NCBI RefSeq assembly: GCF_024505085.1
Contig: NZ_JANIBC010000001.1
Span: 372,001 to 436,000, forward strand
Origin: Parvularcula maris
GTDB lineage: Bacteria; Pseudomonadota; Alphaproteobacteria; Caulobacterales; Parvularculaceae
DNA: 64,000 nt
Direction of reading: 5' to 3'
This document shows, piece after piece, positions 7,497 through 15,598 of this stretch; position 1 is the stretch's first letter; each line of letters opens with the position of its first letter. Made by a program: the position numbers and the translations under genes. Under the pieces are notes generated by a model, which was not told the origin of the DNA, ran no database searches, and saw nothing but the letters and a program-made list of their open reading frames with translations.

Positions 7497-10214
7497 CTAC
7501 AGATCGCTTGCGTCGATCACCTCGACATCGCCGATGCCTGCGGCTTCGACTTCGTCCCTGATCTTCTCGGCATCGCCGACGATGAGCCAGATGAGCTGTT
7601 CGGGCTTCAGCACCTCCTTGGCTGCCGCGGTGATGTCGGCGGTGGAGAGGTTGCGGTAGCTCGCCGGCAGGGTCTCGGGGTAGTTGTACTCCCGCCCGTA
7701 GCGGCCCGACGACAGCAGGCTGCCGAGCACCGAACCGGAGGTCTCGTACTGTCCGGGTAGGGAGCGGACATTGTCGAGCACCACCCGCTCGAGCTCCTCA
7801 CGGGTGGCGGGTGTCTCACCGAGGAAGGCGGACAGCTCCCTCTGGATCTCCGCGATCGACGCGCCGGTCTGGTCGGTCTGCACCGGGGCGATAATGATGA
7901 AGGGCCGCTGACCTTCCGCACCCACCAGGGTGGAGAAGCTGCCGTAAGACCAGCCCTTGTCCTCGCGCAGGTTCGAGTTGATGCGGCTGTTGAAACCGCC
8001 GCCGATGATCTCGTTCATGGCCGAGATCTCGATATTGTTGTCGGCGCCTGTCGGCGGGGCGATGTGACCCGCGAGGATCGCCGATTGCGGCGAGCCCGGA
8101 CGGTTGACGATAACGACTTTCGGTTCGGCATAGCCGACCTCGGCCACGTTCTTGGTCGGCTTCTCGCCGGAGGCCCGCCACTTGCCGAAGGTCCGCTCCA
8201 GAACGGGCTGGATCTCCTCCATGGTGGTGTCGCCGACCACATAGAGCGTGCCGTTGTCGGGGCGCATCCAGGTGGAGCGGAAGTTCTCGAGGTCCGCCTT
8301 GGTGATGGAGGAGACGGCCTCCTCCGTACCCGAACCGGTGAGCGGTACGCCGTAGGCGTGGTCCTCGCCATACATCATCTGCGGCAGCATGCGGATGGCG
8401 ATGGCGGTGGGGTTCACCTTCTCCTGGCTGATGCCGGTGAGGATCTGCGTGCGCTGGCGCTCAATCTCCTCCTCGGGGAAGGTGGGGCGCTGGACCACAT
8501 CGGCAAGAAGGTCGAGGGAGGGGCGGAGGTTCTCCTTCAGCGCCGACATCTGCACCGTGGTGGTGTCGAGGCTGGAGCCTGCGCTGAGGGTGGTGCCCAG
8601 GCGCTCAAGCTCCGCCGCGAGCTCCAGCGCGTCGTACTTGCCCGCGCCCTCGTCCAGCATGGAGGTGGTGAAGTTGGCCAAACCCAGCTTGCCGCCAGCA
8701 TCCGCCGCATACCCCGCATCGAACTGCAGGGCGATGTTCACTACGGGGATGGTCGAGCGCTCGGCCAGGACCACCTGCATGTCGTTCGACAGCTCCGCCG
8801 TCTGAACGTCGGGGAAATCGAGCTCGGTCTCGCCGGACACGGGCGGAAGGCCGCTGCTGCGGTCGACTCCCCGGCTCGAGGCGGCGTACTCCTCGTTCGG
8901 CAGCACGGTAAGCTGGTAGTAGTTGTCGCCGAGCCACTCTTGCGCGGCTGCCTGGACGGCTTTCGGCGTAGCCTCGTCAAGCTCCTCAAGCTCGCGCTGG
9001 AAGAAGCCGGGGTCGCCGGCGACGAGCTCGCCCTGGGCCAGGGTCACGGCCTTGCCGCCGAAGCCGCCGACCTCTTCGAGGCCGCGGATGATGCCCGCGC
9101 GGGTCTTGGTGGCGACCAGCTCGACTTCGTCGCGGCGGGGCGCTTTGGAGAGGAAGCTCGCGATCTGACGGTCGAGGGCTTGTTCTACCTCCTCGACGCT
9201 CTCGCCATCCTTGACCGAGGCCGTGATGCCGAAGATGGACGCCATCTGAAGCTCGAGGTTGAAGACGCCGACATCGGTCGCGATCTGCTTGTCATAGACA
9301 AGATCCTTGTAAAGACGGCTGTTCTTGCCGTCGCCTAGGATTGAGGCGGCGATGGCGAGGTCCGTGGACTGCGGATCCGCGTCGCCCGGCGCTACCCAGA
9401 CGCGGTAGATGCGTGCCTGGGGCACGTTGTCCACCATGGTCTCGCGGCTGATCGCCTCGCGCTTCGGCACCCAGCTCTCCCATTTGGAGAGCGGCGGGCC
9501 TGCCTCGATATCGCCGAAATACTTGTCGACCAGGGGTCTGGCTTCTTCAGTATTGATATCGCCTGCAAGCACCAGAACGGCGTTGTTCGGGCCGTAATAC
9601 TCCTCGAACCAGGCCTTCACGTCCTCGAGGGAGGCGGCGTTGAGGTCCTCCATCGAGCCGATGACCGTGTGGCCGTAGGGGTGCTCGTCCGGGAACAGAC
9701 CTTCGATGATGTTGTTGAAGACCCGTCCGTAGGGAGCGTTCTCGCCCTGGCGCTTCTCGTTCTGGACGACGCCTCTCTGCTCGTCGAGTTTCTCCTGGGT
9801 GACCGCGCCGAGGAAGTGGCCCATGCGGTCCGATTCCATCCACAAGATGCGGTCGAGCGCCGGTGTGGGCACGGTCTGGAAGTAGTTGGTGCGGTCGAAA
9901 TTCGTCGTGCCGTTGAGGCCCGTTGCGCCGATCTCCTGCAGCGGCAGGAACCACTCGCCGTCATAGTTCTCCGAGCCGTTGAACATCAGGTGCTCGAAGA
10001 GGTGGGCGAAGCCGGACTTGCCCTCGGGCTCGTCCTTGGAGCCGACCTTGTACCAGACGCTGACCGCCACCACGGGGGCCTTGCGGTCCTCATGGACGAT
10101 GACGGTGAGGCCGTTATCGGTCTCGAACTTCTCGAAGGGGATGGCGATGTCCTGGGCGAGGGCCGAGGCCATCAGGGCGACGCCGCTGGAGGCGAGGGAT
10201 AGTAGGCGTTTCAA
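7497..10214 (-). CDS. Secreted two-repeat M16 family zinc metallopeptidase
   Basis: This 905-residue insulinase/pitrilysin-like peptidase has a signal peptide (MKRLLSLASSGVALMASALA) that predicts export. The N-terminal half carries the inverted zinc motif HLFEH (His71, Glu74, His75) with a downstream acidic ligand region. The C-terminal half repeats the fold (FPDVQTAELSNDMQVVLAERSTIPVVNIALQF...) without HxxEH, as is usual for M16B pairs in which only one half is catalytic. It probably degrades periplasmic peptides. The start codon is TTG at 10214, supported by AGGAG six bases upstream. It is monocistronic and diverges from the GPP34 gene. Confidence 0.92.
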   Translation of the reverse strand: MKRLLSLASSGVALMASALAQDIAIPFEKFETDNGLTVIVHEDRKAPVVAVSVWYKVGSKDEPEGKSGFAHLFEHLMFNGSENYDGEWFLPLQEIGATGLNGTTNFDRTNYFQTVPTPALDRILWMESDRMGHFLGAVTQEKLDEQRGVVQNEKRQGENAPYGRVFNNIIEGLFPDEHPYGHTVIGSMEDLNAASLEDVKAWFEEYYGPNNAVLVLAGDINTEEARPLVDKYFGDIEAGPPLSKWESWVPKREAISRETMVDNVPQARIYRVWVAPGDADPQSTDLAIAASILGDGKNSRLYKDLVYDKQIATDVGVFNLELQMASIFGITASVKDGESVEEVEQALDRQIASFLSKAPRRDEVELVATKTRAGIIRGLEEVGGFGGKAVTLAQGELVAGDPGFFQRELEELDEATPKAVQAAAQEWLGDNYYQLTVLPNEEYAASSRGVDRSSGLPPVSGETELDFPDVQTAELSNDMQVVLAERSTIPVVNIALQFDAGYAADAGGKLGLANFTTSMLDEGAGKYDALELAAELERLGTTLSAGSSLDTTTVQMSALKENLRPSLDLLADVVQRPTFPEEEIERQRTQILTGISQEKVNPTAIAIRMLPQMMYGEDHAYGVPLTGSGTEEAVSSITKADLENFRSTWMRPDNGTLYVVGDTTMEEIQPVLERTFGKWRASGEKPTKNVAEVGYAEPKVVIVNRPGSPQSAILAGHIAPPTGADNNIEISAMNEIIGGGFNSRINSNLREDKGWSYGSFSTLVGAEGQRPFIIIAPVQTDQTGASIAEIQRELSAFLGETPATREELERVVLDNVRSLPGQYETSGSVLGSLLSSGRYGREYNYPETLPASYRNLSTADITAAAKEVLKPEQLIWLIVGDAEKIRDEVEAAGIGDVEVIDASDL

Positions 10215-10365
10215 GAGCTTCTCCTAGGCCGCCTTGTTGCGGCTTTTCGAAAAACGATAAGGGCTCTTAGGGTAAAGACGACCGGGAAACAACGCGGTGC
10301 GGTGTCCTCCGCTGCTCTTTCGGCAGGCCCCCAGCGTTCCTATCTCTATGGTAAGGAGAGGTTCG

Positions 10366-11034
10366 ATGCGTGATCTCAGCTTGAGTGAGGAACTGTTGGT
10401 TCTGCTGACCGGAGAGAACGGGCGGTCTCTTTCATCCTCGGTCGATCTGGCGCTGGCTGGCTGTGTGCTGGCAGAGCTGCTGCTGGACGGTCACCTCCGG
10501 GTAGAGGGGGAGGGGCGCCGCTCGCGGGTCCACGAGGTGAAGCCGCTGGTCACGGATCATCCGTTCTACGTTTCGGCATGGGCGGCCATGGCCAAGAAGG
10601 GTTTCGGCAAGAAGCCCTCGACGCTCGTCACGGCGGTAGGAAGCGGCAAGCGGACGAAGCTGCTGCGTGAAGCACTGGCTTCGGAAGGCATGCTTCAGCG
10701 AGAGGCTAGGCGGTTTCTCTTCTTCCGCTGGAACCACTATACGCTGAACGATGCGGCGGTGCGCACGGGGATCATAGACGAGCTGAAGAACGCGCTGTCC
10801 TCGGACGGACCTGTCGACGACGGAGCGGCCGTGCTGATCGCGCTTCTTTCGGTGACGGGCACCGCGAAGAGGGTACTAGGCAGGGAGTTTGCCAGGGAAC
10901 ACCGTGCCAGGATCAAGGACATGGCCGACGAGGCCGGTCACGCCGCCGAGGCTGTGAAGCAGGCCATTGCCGCGGTGCAGGCCAGCGCTGCGGTCATCGC
11001 CAGCACCGCCGCAGTGGGGGCTGCTTCGGGTTGA
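10366..11034 (+). CDS. GPP34 (Golgi phosphoprotein 3-like) family protein
   Basis: This 222-residue protein shows the GPP34 pattern: LSLSEELLVLLTGENGR at the N-terminus, ALAGCVLAELLLDGHLRVEG, an all-helical core and a segment (SGKRTKLLREALASEGMLQREARRFLFFRWNHYTLND) with a basic hairpin. In eukaryotes this fold binds phosphatidylinositol-4-phosphate; bacterial members are uncharacterised. A C-terminal Ala-rich helix (about 190-220) could lie on a membrane. The ATG at 10366 is chosen for the AAGGAG nine bases upstream; an ATG at 10297 lacks a ribosome-binding site. The gene stands alone. Confidence 0.82.
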   Translation: MRDLSLSEELLVLLTGENGRSLSSSVDLALAGCVLAELLLDGHLRVEGEGRRSRVHEVKPLVTDHPFYVSAWAAMAKKGFGKKPSTLVTAVGSGKRTKLLREALASEGMLQREARRFLFFRWNHYTLNDAAVRTGIIDELKNALSSDGPVDDGAAVLIALLSVTGTAKRVLGREFAREHRARIKDMADEAGHAAEAVKQAIAAVQASAAVIASTAAVGAASG

Positions 11035-11048
11035 TCTCGCAAGACGGC

Positions 11049-11804
11049 CTACGTGCTGCGCGTGTCGCCGAAGAGGCGGATATGCTGGCGGTCGGTGAGG
11101 TTGAAGCCTGCGTCGAGGACCGCCGGGGTGATGGTCGTGAGATGACGGTCGAGTTCGGCGGGAGAGCGTCCCTCCGGCATGATCCAGATGCGGTTGGTCT
11201 CGATCCCACCGGTAAGCCTACGGACTGTCTCGACATCACCGGGGGTCTTCGCGACGAACTTGAACACGGCGCGCGGGTTGCCTCGGTGGTTGGCCAGGGC
11301 GGGGGCGGCGACGTCCTCCTCGTGACCTGCATGGGGCAGCTTGGGTGAGACGACGAAGAGGTCGACGAGTTGCTCCAAGGTCTGGGACGGTTTGAGCGTG
11401 CCGTTGGTTTCGACCTCCAGGCGGTAGTCCGGCTGGCCGCTCTTTGTCTGTTGGCAGAACGCCTCCAGCGCCTTAGGCTGCATCAGCGGCTCGCCGCCGG
11501 TGATGACTACCCCCGGCGCGGCAAGGGCGAGGACGCTGGCCGCTGCCTCTTCGACCGGTAGCCGTAGCATCTCCTGCGCCGGGGCAAACTTCTCTCCGTC
11601 CACATGCTCGTAGTCGGTGCCCTGCCAGTTCCAGGTATAGGGCGTGTCGCACCAGCGGCAGTGGAGGTTGCAGCCCGACAGGCGGATGAAAGCCCGGACC
11701 TGCCCCGCCACCGGCCCTTCGCCCTGGAAGGAGCGGAAGATCTCAGGCCCGCCGTCCTTGCCGACGGCGAGGCGGAGCTGGTGGGAGGGCGGGGCGGTGG
11801 GCAT
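11049..11804 (-). CDS. queE: 7-carboxy-7-deazaguanine synthase (radical SAM)
   Basis: QueE converts 6-carboxytetrahydropterin to 7-carboxy-7-deazaguanine in queuosine biosynthesis. The protein starts MPTAPPSHQL and contains IFRSFQGEGPVAGQVRAFIRLSGCNLHCRWCDTPYTWNW. The three cysteines (45, 49, 52) of the CxxxCxxC cluster bind the 4Fe-4S centre that cleaves S-adenosylmethionine, and VVITGGEPLMQP is the GGEP SAM-binding motif. Its length of about 251 residues is typical. I prefer the ATG at 11804 because the 24 residues upstream of it do not look conserved. No other queuosine gene (queC, queD, queF) lies in the window. It converges on the GPP34 gene with a 14-base gap. Confidence 0.93.
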   Translation of the reverse strand: MPTAPPSHQLRLAVGKDGGPEIFRSFQGEGPVAGQVRAFIRLSGCNLHCRWCDTPYTWNWQGTDYEHVDGEKFAPAQEMLRLPVEEAAASVLALAAPGVVITGGEPLMQPKALEAFCQQTKSGQPDYRLEVETNGTLKPSQTLEQLVDLFVVSPKLPHAGHEEDVAAPALANHRGNPRAVFKFVAKTPGDVETVRRLTGGIETNRIWIMPEGRSPAELDRHLTTITPAVLDAGFNLTDRQHIRLFGDTRST

Positions 11805-11872
11805 GCTGAGTCCTATCGTAGCTACGGTGGGGAAGGGCAAGCACCGGCCCTGATTTGCCAAGCTGTGCGCAA

Positions 11873-11890
11873 ACACATATATGTATGTGT
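11873..11890. promoter_or_regulatory. AT-rich near-palindrome at the start of the RHH gene
   Basis: ACACATATATGTATGTGT is nearly self-complementary and abuts the ATG at 11891. Ribbon-helix-helix repressors often autoregulate through such short AT-rich palindromes, so this is a candidate operator (inference). Confidence 0.35.
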
Positions 11891-12226
11891 ATGAGTATAA
11901 CCGCGACCCGCCCCAAACGCATCAACCTCCTCGTCAGCGAGGAAGAGAAGCAGGCCATCGACGCCAAGGCCAAGGCGGCTGGAATATCTTCTAGTGAGCT
12001 GATCCGCCGCGCGGTGGAGTTTTACGAGCCGGATGTCGATTGGGAAGAGCTGTCCTATCTCGCTGACGAGCTCGGAAACATGGCCGACCGCATGGAAGCG
12101 AAGTTGGATGCGCTCGCCGAACGAACAAAGGCGAGGAGGGCTGAGCTGGAAGAGCTGCGGAAAGCCGCTCCTACGCTCACCGCAACCTCTTGGCCGTTCC
12201 CGCTACCGGAAAAAGCCGATGTTTGA
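11891..12226 (+). CDS. Ribbon-helix-helix (CopG/MobC-like) DNA-binding protein
   Basis: This protein is about 111 residues. The N-terminus RPKRINLLVSEEEKQAIDAKAKAAGISSSELIRRAVEFYEP is a classic RHH module: a beta strand (KRINLLV) then two helices, as in CopG/Arc repressors and MobC-type relaxosome proteins. A charged coiled coil follows (about 60-100, DELGNMADRMEAKLDALAERTKARRAELEELRK), which could mediate oligomerisation or partner binding. No clear Shine-Dalgarno is seen; ATGs at 11885 and 11891 are both possible. It overlaps the next gene by 8 bases, implying coupled translation. The RHH fold is clear; whether it is a regulator, an antitoxin or a plasmid-mobilisation remnant is not. Confidence 0.7.
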   Translation: MSITATRPKRINLLVSEEEKQAIDAKAKAAGISSSELIRRAVEFYEPDVDWEELSYLADELGNMADRMEAKLDALAERTKARRAELEELRKAAPTLTATSWPFPLPEKADV

Positions 12227-12404
12227 GAGCCTCATGAGCAATCTGAGGCGTGTTCTGCTTCTGCAGGACAAGCTCGACGGTATCTCCAAAGATATCAACG
12301 AGATCCAAGGCGATCTGAAAGATCACGAAAAGCGGCTGATGCGCATCGAACTGCTGATCGAGATGGGGTTCAAAGCGCAATCCCGAGGGCTGCCCCCAGA
12401 ATAA
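12219..12404 (+). CDS. Small coiled-coil protein paired with the RHH protein
   Basis: This 61-residue protein (starts MFESLMSNLRRVLLLQDKLDGISKDI) is predicted to be almost entirely helical, with heptad-like hydrophobics (LDGISKDINEIQGDLKDHEKRLMRIELLIEM). I do not recognise a family. The ATG lies inside the last codons of the RHH gene (8-base overlap), and the four-base gap to the convergent nuoI stop leaves no room for more genes. The coupling and the coiled coil in both proteins suggest a complex. A longer reading of the same frame back to 12033 is a shadow of the RHH gene. Confidence 0.55.
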   Translation: MFESLMSNLRRVLLLQDKLDGISKDINEIQGDLKDHEKRLMRIELLIEMGFKAQSRGLPPE

Positions 12405-12407
12405 CCC

Positions 12408-12896
12408 TTACCGGTAGGGCGCATCCAGCTCGATGTTGCGCGCGATCTCGCGCTCCCAGCGGTCGCCGTTGGCGAGCAGCTTCTCCTTGTTGTAGAAGAG
12501 CTCCTCACGGGTCTCGGTGGCGAACTCCAGGTTCGGGCCTTCGACGATGGCGTCCACCGGGCAGCTTTCCTGGCAGTAGCCGCAATAGATGCACTTGGTC
12601 ATATCGATGTCGTAGCGCGTGGTGCGGCGGGAGCCGTCGCCTCGGGGTTCGGCCTCGATGGTGATCGCCTGGGCCGGGCAGACCGCCTCGCAGAGCTTGC
12701 AGGCGATGCAGCGCTCTTCCCCGTTGGGGTAGCGGCGGAGGGCGTGCTCACCGCGGAAGCGGGGCGAGATGGCGCCGCGCTCATAGGGGTAGTTCACGGT
12801 GAATTTCGGCCGGAAATAATATTTCAGGCCGAGCCAGAAGGCGGAGGCGAAGTCGGTGAGGAGGGCGCCTTTGAGGGCCTGGGCGATGCGGGCCAT
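12408..12896 (-). CDS. nuoI: NADH-quinone oxidoreductase subunit I
   Basis: This 162-residue subunit of complex I has two 4Fe-4S motifs, [12 protein letters not shown] and [12 protein letters not shown], that carry electrons through clusters N6a and N6b toward quinone. The N-terminal helix-rich segment ([19 protein letters not shown]) is typical. The ATG overlaps the nuoH stop by one base (TAATG), so the two are translationally coupled. The downstream neighbour on this strand is not nuoJ; the genes beyond are convergent, so the unit ends here. A much longer frame reaching 13655 is an antisense-like artefact within nuoH. Confidence 0.97.
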   Translation of the reverse strand: MARIAQALKGALLTDFASAFWLGLKYYFRPKFTVNYPYERGAISPRFRGEHALRRYPNGEERCIACKLCEAVCPAQAITIEAEPRGDGSRRTTRYDIDMTKCIYCGYCQESCPVDAIVEGPNLEFATETREELFYNKEKLLANGDRWEREIARNIELDAPYR

Positions 12897-13960
12897 TAGG
12901 TTCTCCAGGAGTGGAAGAGGTTGTCGAGGCCGGGCACGAAGAGCAGCGCCCCGGCCACCAGCACGAGATAGGCGATGGAGGTCGGCAGGAACAGCTTCCA
13001 GCCGATGCGCATGAGCTGGTCGTAGCGGTAGCGCGGCACGATGGCCTTCACCATCGCGAACATGAAGAAGACGAAGACCACCTTGATCGCGAACCAGAAG
13101 GGGCCGAGCCATGCGGCGTTGAGGCCGAGGAGGTCGCCGAAGGGGCTGAGCCAGCCGCCCATGAACAGGATCACCGTCATCGAGCACATGAGGACGATAT
13201 TCATGTACTCGCCGATCATGAAGAGGAGGTACGGCGTCGAGCTGTACTCCACCTGGTAGCCGGCGACGAGCTCGGATTCGGCCTCCGGCAAGTCGAAGGG
13301 CGGGCGGTTGGTCTCGGCCAGGGCCGAGATGAAGAACATCACGAAAAGCGGGAAGAGTGGGATGAAGTGCCAGTTGAGGATCCCAAGCCCGCGGTCCTGG
13401 CTGAGGACGATGTGGCTGAGGTTCATCGAGCCGACGAGGAGCAGCACCGAGATGATGATGAACCCAAGGCTGACCTCGTAGCTCACCATCTGCGCGGCGG
13501 ACCGCAGCGCGCCGAGGAAGGGGTATTTCGAGTTCGACGCCCAGCCCCCCATGATGATGCCGTAAACGCCCAAGGAGCTCACCGCGAAGAGGTAGAGGAT
13601 GCCGACATTGATGTCGGACACGACCAGCCCCGCGCCCACCGGGATCACCGCCCAAGAGATCACCGCCAGAACGAAGCTGATCATCGGCGCGATCAGGAAG
13701 ACGGTCTTGTCCGCACCATCGGGAATCACCGCCTCCTTGAAGGCGAACTTGAAGAAGTCGGCGAAGGACTGAAACAGGCCGAACGCGCCCACCACATTGG
13801 GGCCTTTCCTCATCTGCACCGCCGCCCAGACCTTGCGGTCGAAGAGCAGCAGGAAGGCGAGGCTGACGAGGATCGCCAGGAGCAGGATAAGGGCCTGAAC
13901 GAAGGTGGTCGCGGTCCCGAGGAAGGGGTTCGTCCAGTCGCGGGTCGTGAAGAAATCCAT
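12896..13960 (-). CDS. nuoH: NADH-quinone oxidoreductase subunit H
   Basis: This 354-residue membrane subunit of complex I forms part of the quinone chamber between the peripheral arm and the proton-pumping arm. It has about eight transmembrane helices. Conserved loops are visible: [32 protein letters not shown], the acidic [26 protein letters not shown] loop and [17 protein letters not shown]. It is the first gene of a two-gene nuoHI unit. The canonical upstream gene nuoG is absent and the upstream 300 bases are repeat-rich, so the nuo operon appears to be split in this genome. Confidence 0.97.
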   Translation of the reverse strand: MDFFTTRDWTNPFLGTATTFVQALILLLAILVSLAFLLLFDRKVWAAVQMRKGPNVVGAFGLFQSFADFFKFAFKEAVIPDGADKTVFLIAPMISFVLAVISWAVIPVGAGLVVSDINVGILYLFAVSSLGVYGIIMGGWASNSKYPFLGALRSAAQMVSYEVSLGFIIISVLLLVGSMNLSHIVLSQDRGLGILNWHFIPLFPLFVMFFISALAETNRPPFDLPEAESELVAGYQVEYSSTPYLLFMIGEYMNIVLMCSMTVILFMGGWLSPFGDLLGLNAAWLGPFWFAIKVVFVFFMFAMVKAIVPRYRYDQLMRIGWKLFLPTSIAYLVLVAGALLFVPGLDNLFHSWRT

Positions 13961-14021
13961 GGCGCGGCGGATAGCCTAGGGCTCGCCGGGAGGAAAGGGG
14001 TTTCGGCGCGGCTCTTTATCT

Positions 14022-14195
14022 TGGCGCTACCGGCCCGCTACCCGCGGGCCTACTTGAGCGCTGGTTCGACTTCGCTGCGCTACGCTCGCGTTCTTGGCGG
14101 GTGAGGTTTGTACCTTGTAGGGTGGACGGCGGCAGTCGGCCACCTTTCGTGTTGACCTGCGCTGGCCAGGTGGCCGCTGCTCGCGTCCACCCTAC
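14022..14195. repeat. Composite palindromic repeats upstream of nuoH
   Basis: 14022-14100 carries 'TTGAGCGCTGGTTCGACTTCG' then a CTGCGCTACGCTCGCGTTC segment, also found at 23192-23285. 14117-14195 is a hairpin whose arms both begin with GTAGGGTGGACG when read inward from each end; a related half-site lies near 2206. Confidence 0.65.
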
Positions 14196-14263
14196 GGGGG
14201 TGATCGTCTAGAGGGCTGCGCTGGTGAGTTCCGCCCCGCCTTCAACCCGGCTACCACCCATCC

Positions 14264-15598
14264 ATGCTCACTCTCCTCTCCGCTCTGCTCCTCACCCTTC
14301 TCCAGCCCGCCACCACGGGGGAGCGTGCCGAGGTTATGCCGGTCCTCCCCGAGCGCGAGCGAGCGGCGCTGCGCAATGCGCTTCTGGAGGACCGGCTGGA
14401 GAACCTGCTGCCGGGTCTGATGGAGGCGCGCGGCATCGACCTCTGGGTGCTGGTGGCGCGGGAGTACAATGAGGACCCGGTGGTCGAGACCATGCTGCCC
14501 GCCACCTGGCTCTCGGCGCGGCGGCGGACCATCCTGGTCTTCGCCCGTGAGGGGGACGAGGTGCGACGCTACGCCGTGGCGCGCTACCCGGTGGGGACGA
14601 TGTTCCCCTCCGCCTGGAACCCCGAGGAGGAGCCCGACCAGTGGGCCGCCCTCGCCGCGCTGATCGAGGGGCACGACCCGCAAGCGATCGGCATCAACGT
14701 CTCCGAGAAGCATGGCCTCGCCGACGGCCTCAGCCACCAGCAGCACCAGGAGCTGATGGCTGCCCTGCCGAAGAAGCTGCGCGGGCGGGTCAGGAGCGCC
14801 GATCAGCTCGCCCTCGACTGGCTGGAGACGAGGACGCAGCGGGAGATGGAGGTCTACCCCCGCATCGTCCGCATCGCCCACGACATCATCGACGAGGCGT
14901 TCTCGGAAGCCGTCATCACCCCCGGCGAGACCACCACGGATGATGTACGCTGGTGGATGCGGGACAAGGTGACGGAGCTCGGCATGGAGGTCTGGTTCCA
15001 TCCCTCGGTCACCATTCAGCGGGCGGAGCGCGAGGCGGTGCAGGACGCGGCCAAGCTGAAGCCCGACGAGGTGATCCGCCCCGGCGACCTCCTATGGGTG
15101 GATTTTGGCATCACCTATCTGGGGCTCAACACGGATACCCAGCAGCACACCTATGTCCTGCGGCCCGGCGAGACCGAGGCGCCGGAAGGGCTGCGCGAGG
15201 GGCTGGCTGCGCTGAACCGGACCACGGATCATCTGACCGAGGCGTTCGAGGTGGGACGCAAGAGCAACGACATTCTGAAGGCGGCCCGGCGTGCCGCCAC
15301 GGGGGAGGGCCTGCGCCCCAGCTACTACAGCCACGGCATAGGCTATCACGGGCACGGCGGGGGCAGCCCCATCGGCTGGTGGGACGATCAGGGCACCGAC
15401 CACCCCATGGGCTACCGGCCTCTGCGGCCCATGACCGCGTGGTCGATCGAGCTGAACAACGCCTTCGCCGTCGCCGAATGGGGCGGGCAGGACGTCAGCT
15501 TTCGTGCGGAGGAAGAGGCGTTCTTCGATGGCGAAACGGTCCGGTTCATGGACGGTCGCCAGACCCGGTTTCACCTGATCCCTTCGGCCACGGAGTAG
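14264..15598 (+). CDS. Secreted M24 (Xaa-Pro aminopeptidase-like) metallopeptidase
   Basis: This 444-residue protein starts with a signal peptide (MLTLLSALLLTLLQPATT). An N-terminal creatinase-like domain and a C-terminal pita-bread M24 domain follow. The expected metal ligands are visible: Asp in LLWVDFGITYLGL, Asp in NTDTQQH, His in YYSHGIGYHGHGGG, Glu in WSIELNN and Glu in FRAEEEAFFDG. These enzymes remove N-terminal residues preceding proline; export predicts a periplasmic peptide-scavenging role. No good Shine-Dalgarno precedes the ATG. Its 3' end overlaps the convergent lipoprotein gene by 28 bases. Confidence 0.88.
   Translation: MLTLLSALLLTLLQPATTGERAEVMPVLPERERAALRNALLEDRLENLLPGLMEARGIDLWVLVAREYNEDPVVETMLPATWLSARRRTILVFAREGDEVRRYAVARYPVGTMFPSAWNPEEEPDQWAALAALIEGHDPQAIGINVSEKHGLADGLSHQQHQELMAALPKKLRGRVRSADQLALDWLETRTQREMEVYPRIVRIAHDIIDEAFSEAVITPGETTTDDVRWWMRDKVTELGMEVWFHPSVTIQRAEREAVQDAAKLKPDEVIRPGDLLWVDFGITYLGLNTDTQQHTYVLRPGETEAPEGLREGLAALNRTTDHLTEAFEVGRKSNDILKAARRAATGEGLRPSYYSHGIGYHGHGGGSPIGWWDDQGTDHPMGYRPLRPMTAWSIELNNAFAVAEWGGQDVSFRAEEEAFFDGETVRFMDGRQTRFHLIPSATE

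Noticed and set aside
12408-13655. Apparent 415-codon extension of NuoI
   Set aside because: The extra N-terminal 253 codons are a shifted reading of nuoH; the real start is the ATG overlapping the nuoH stop.
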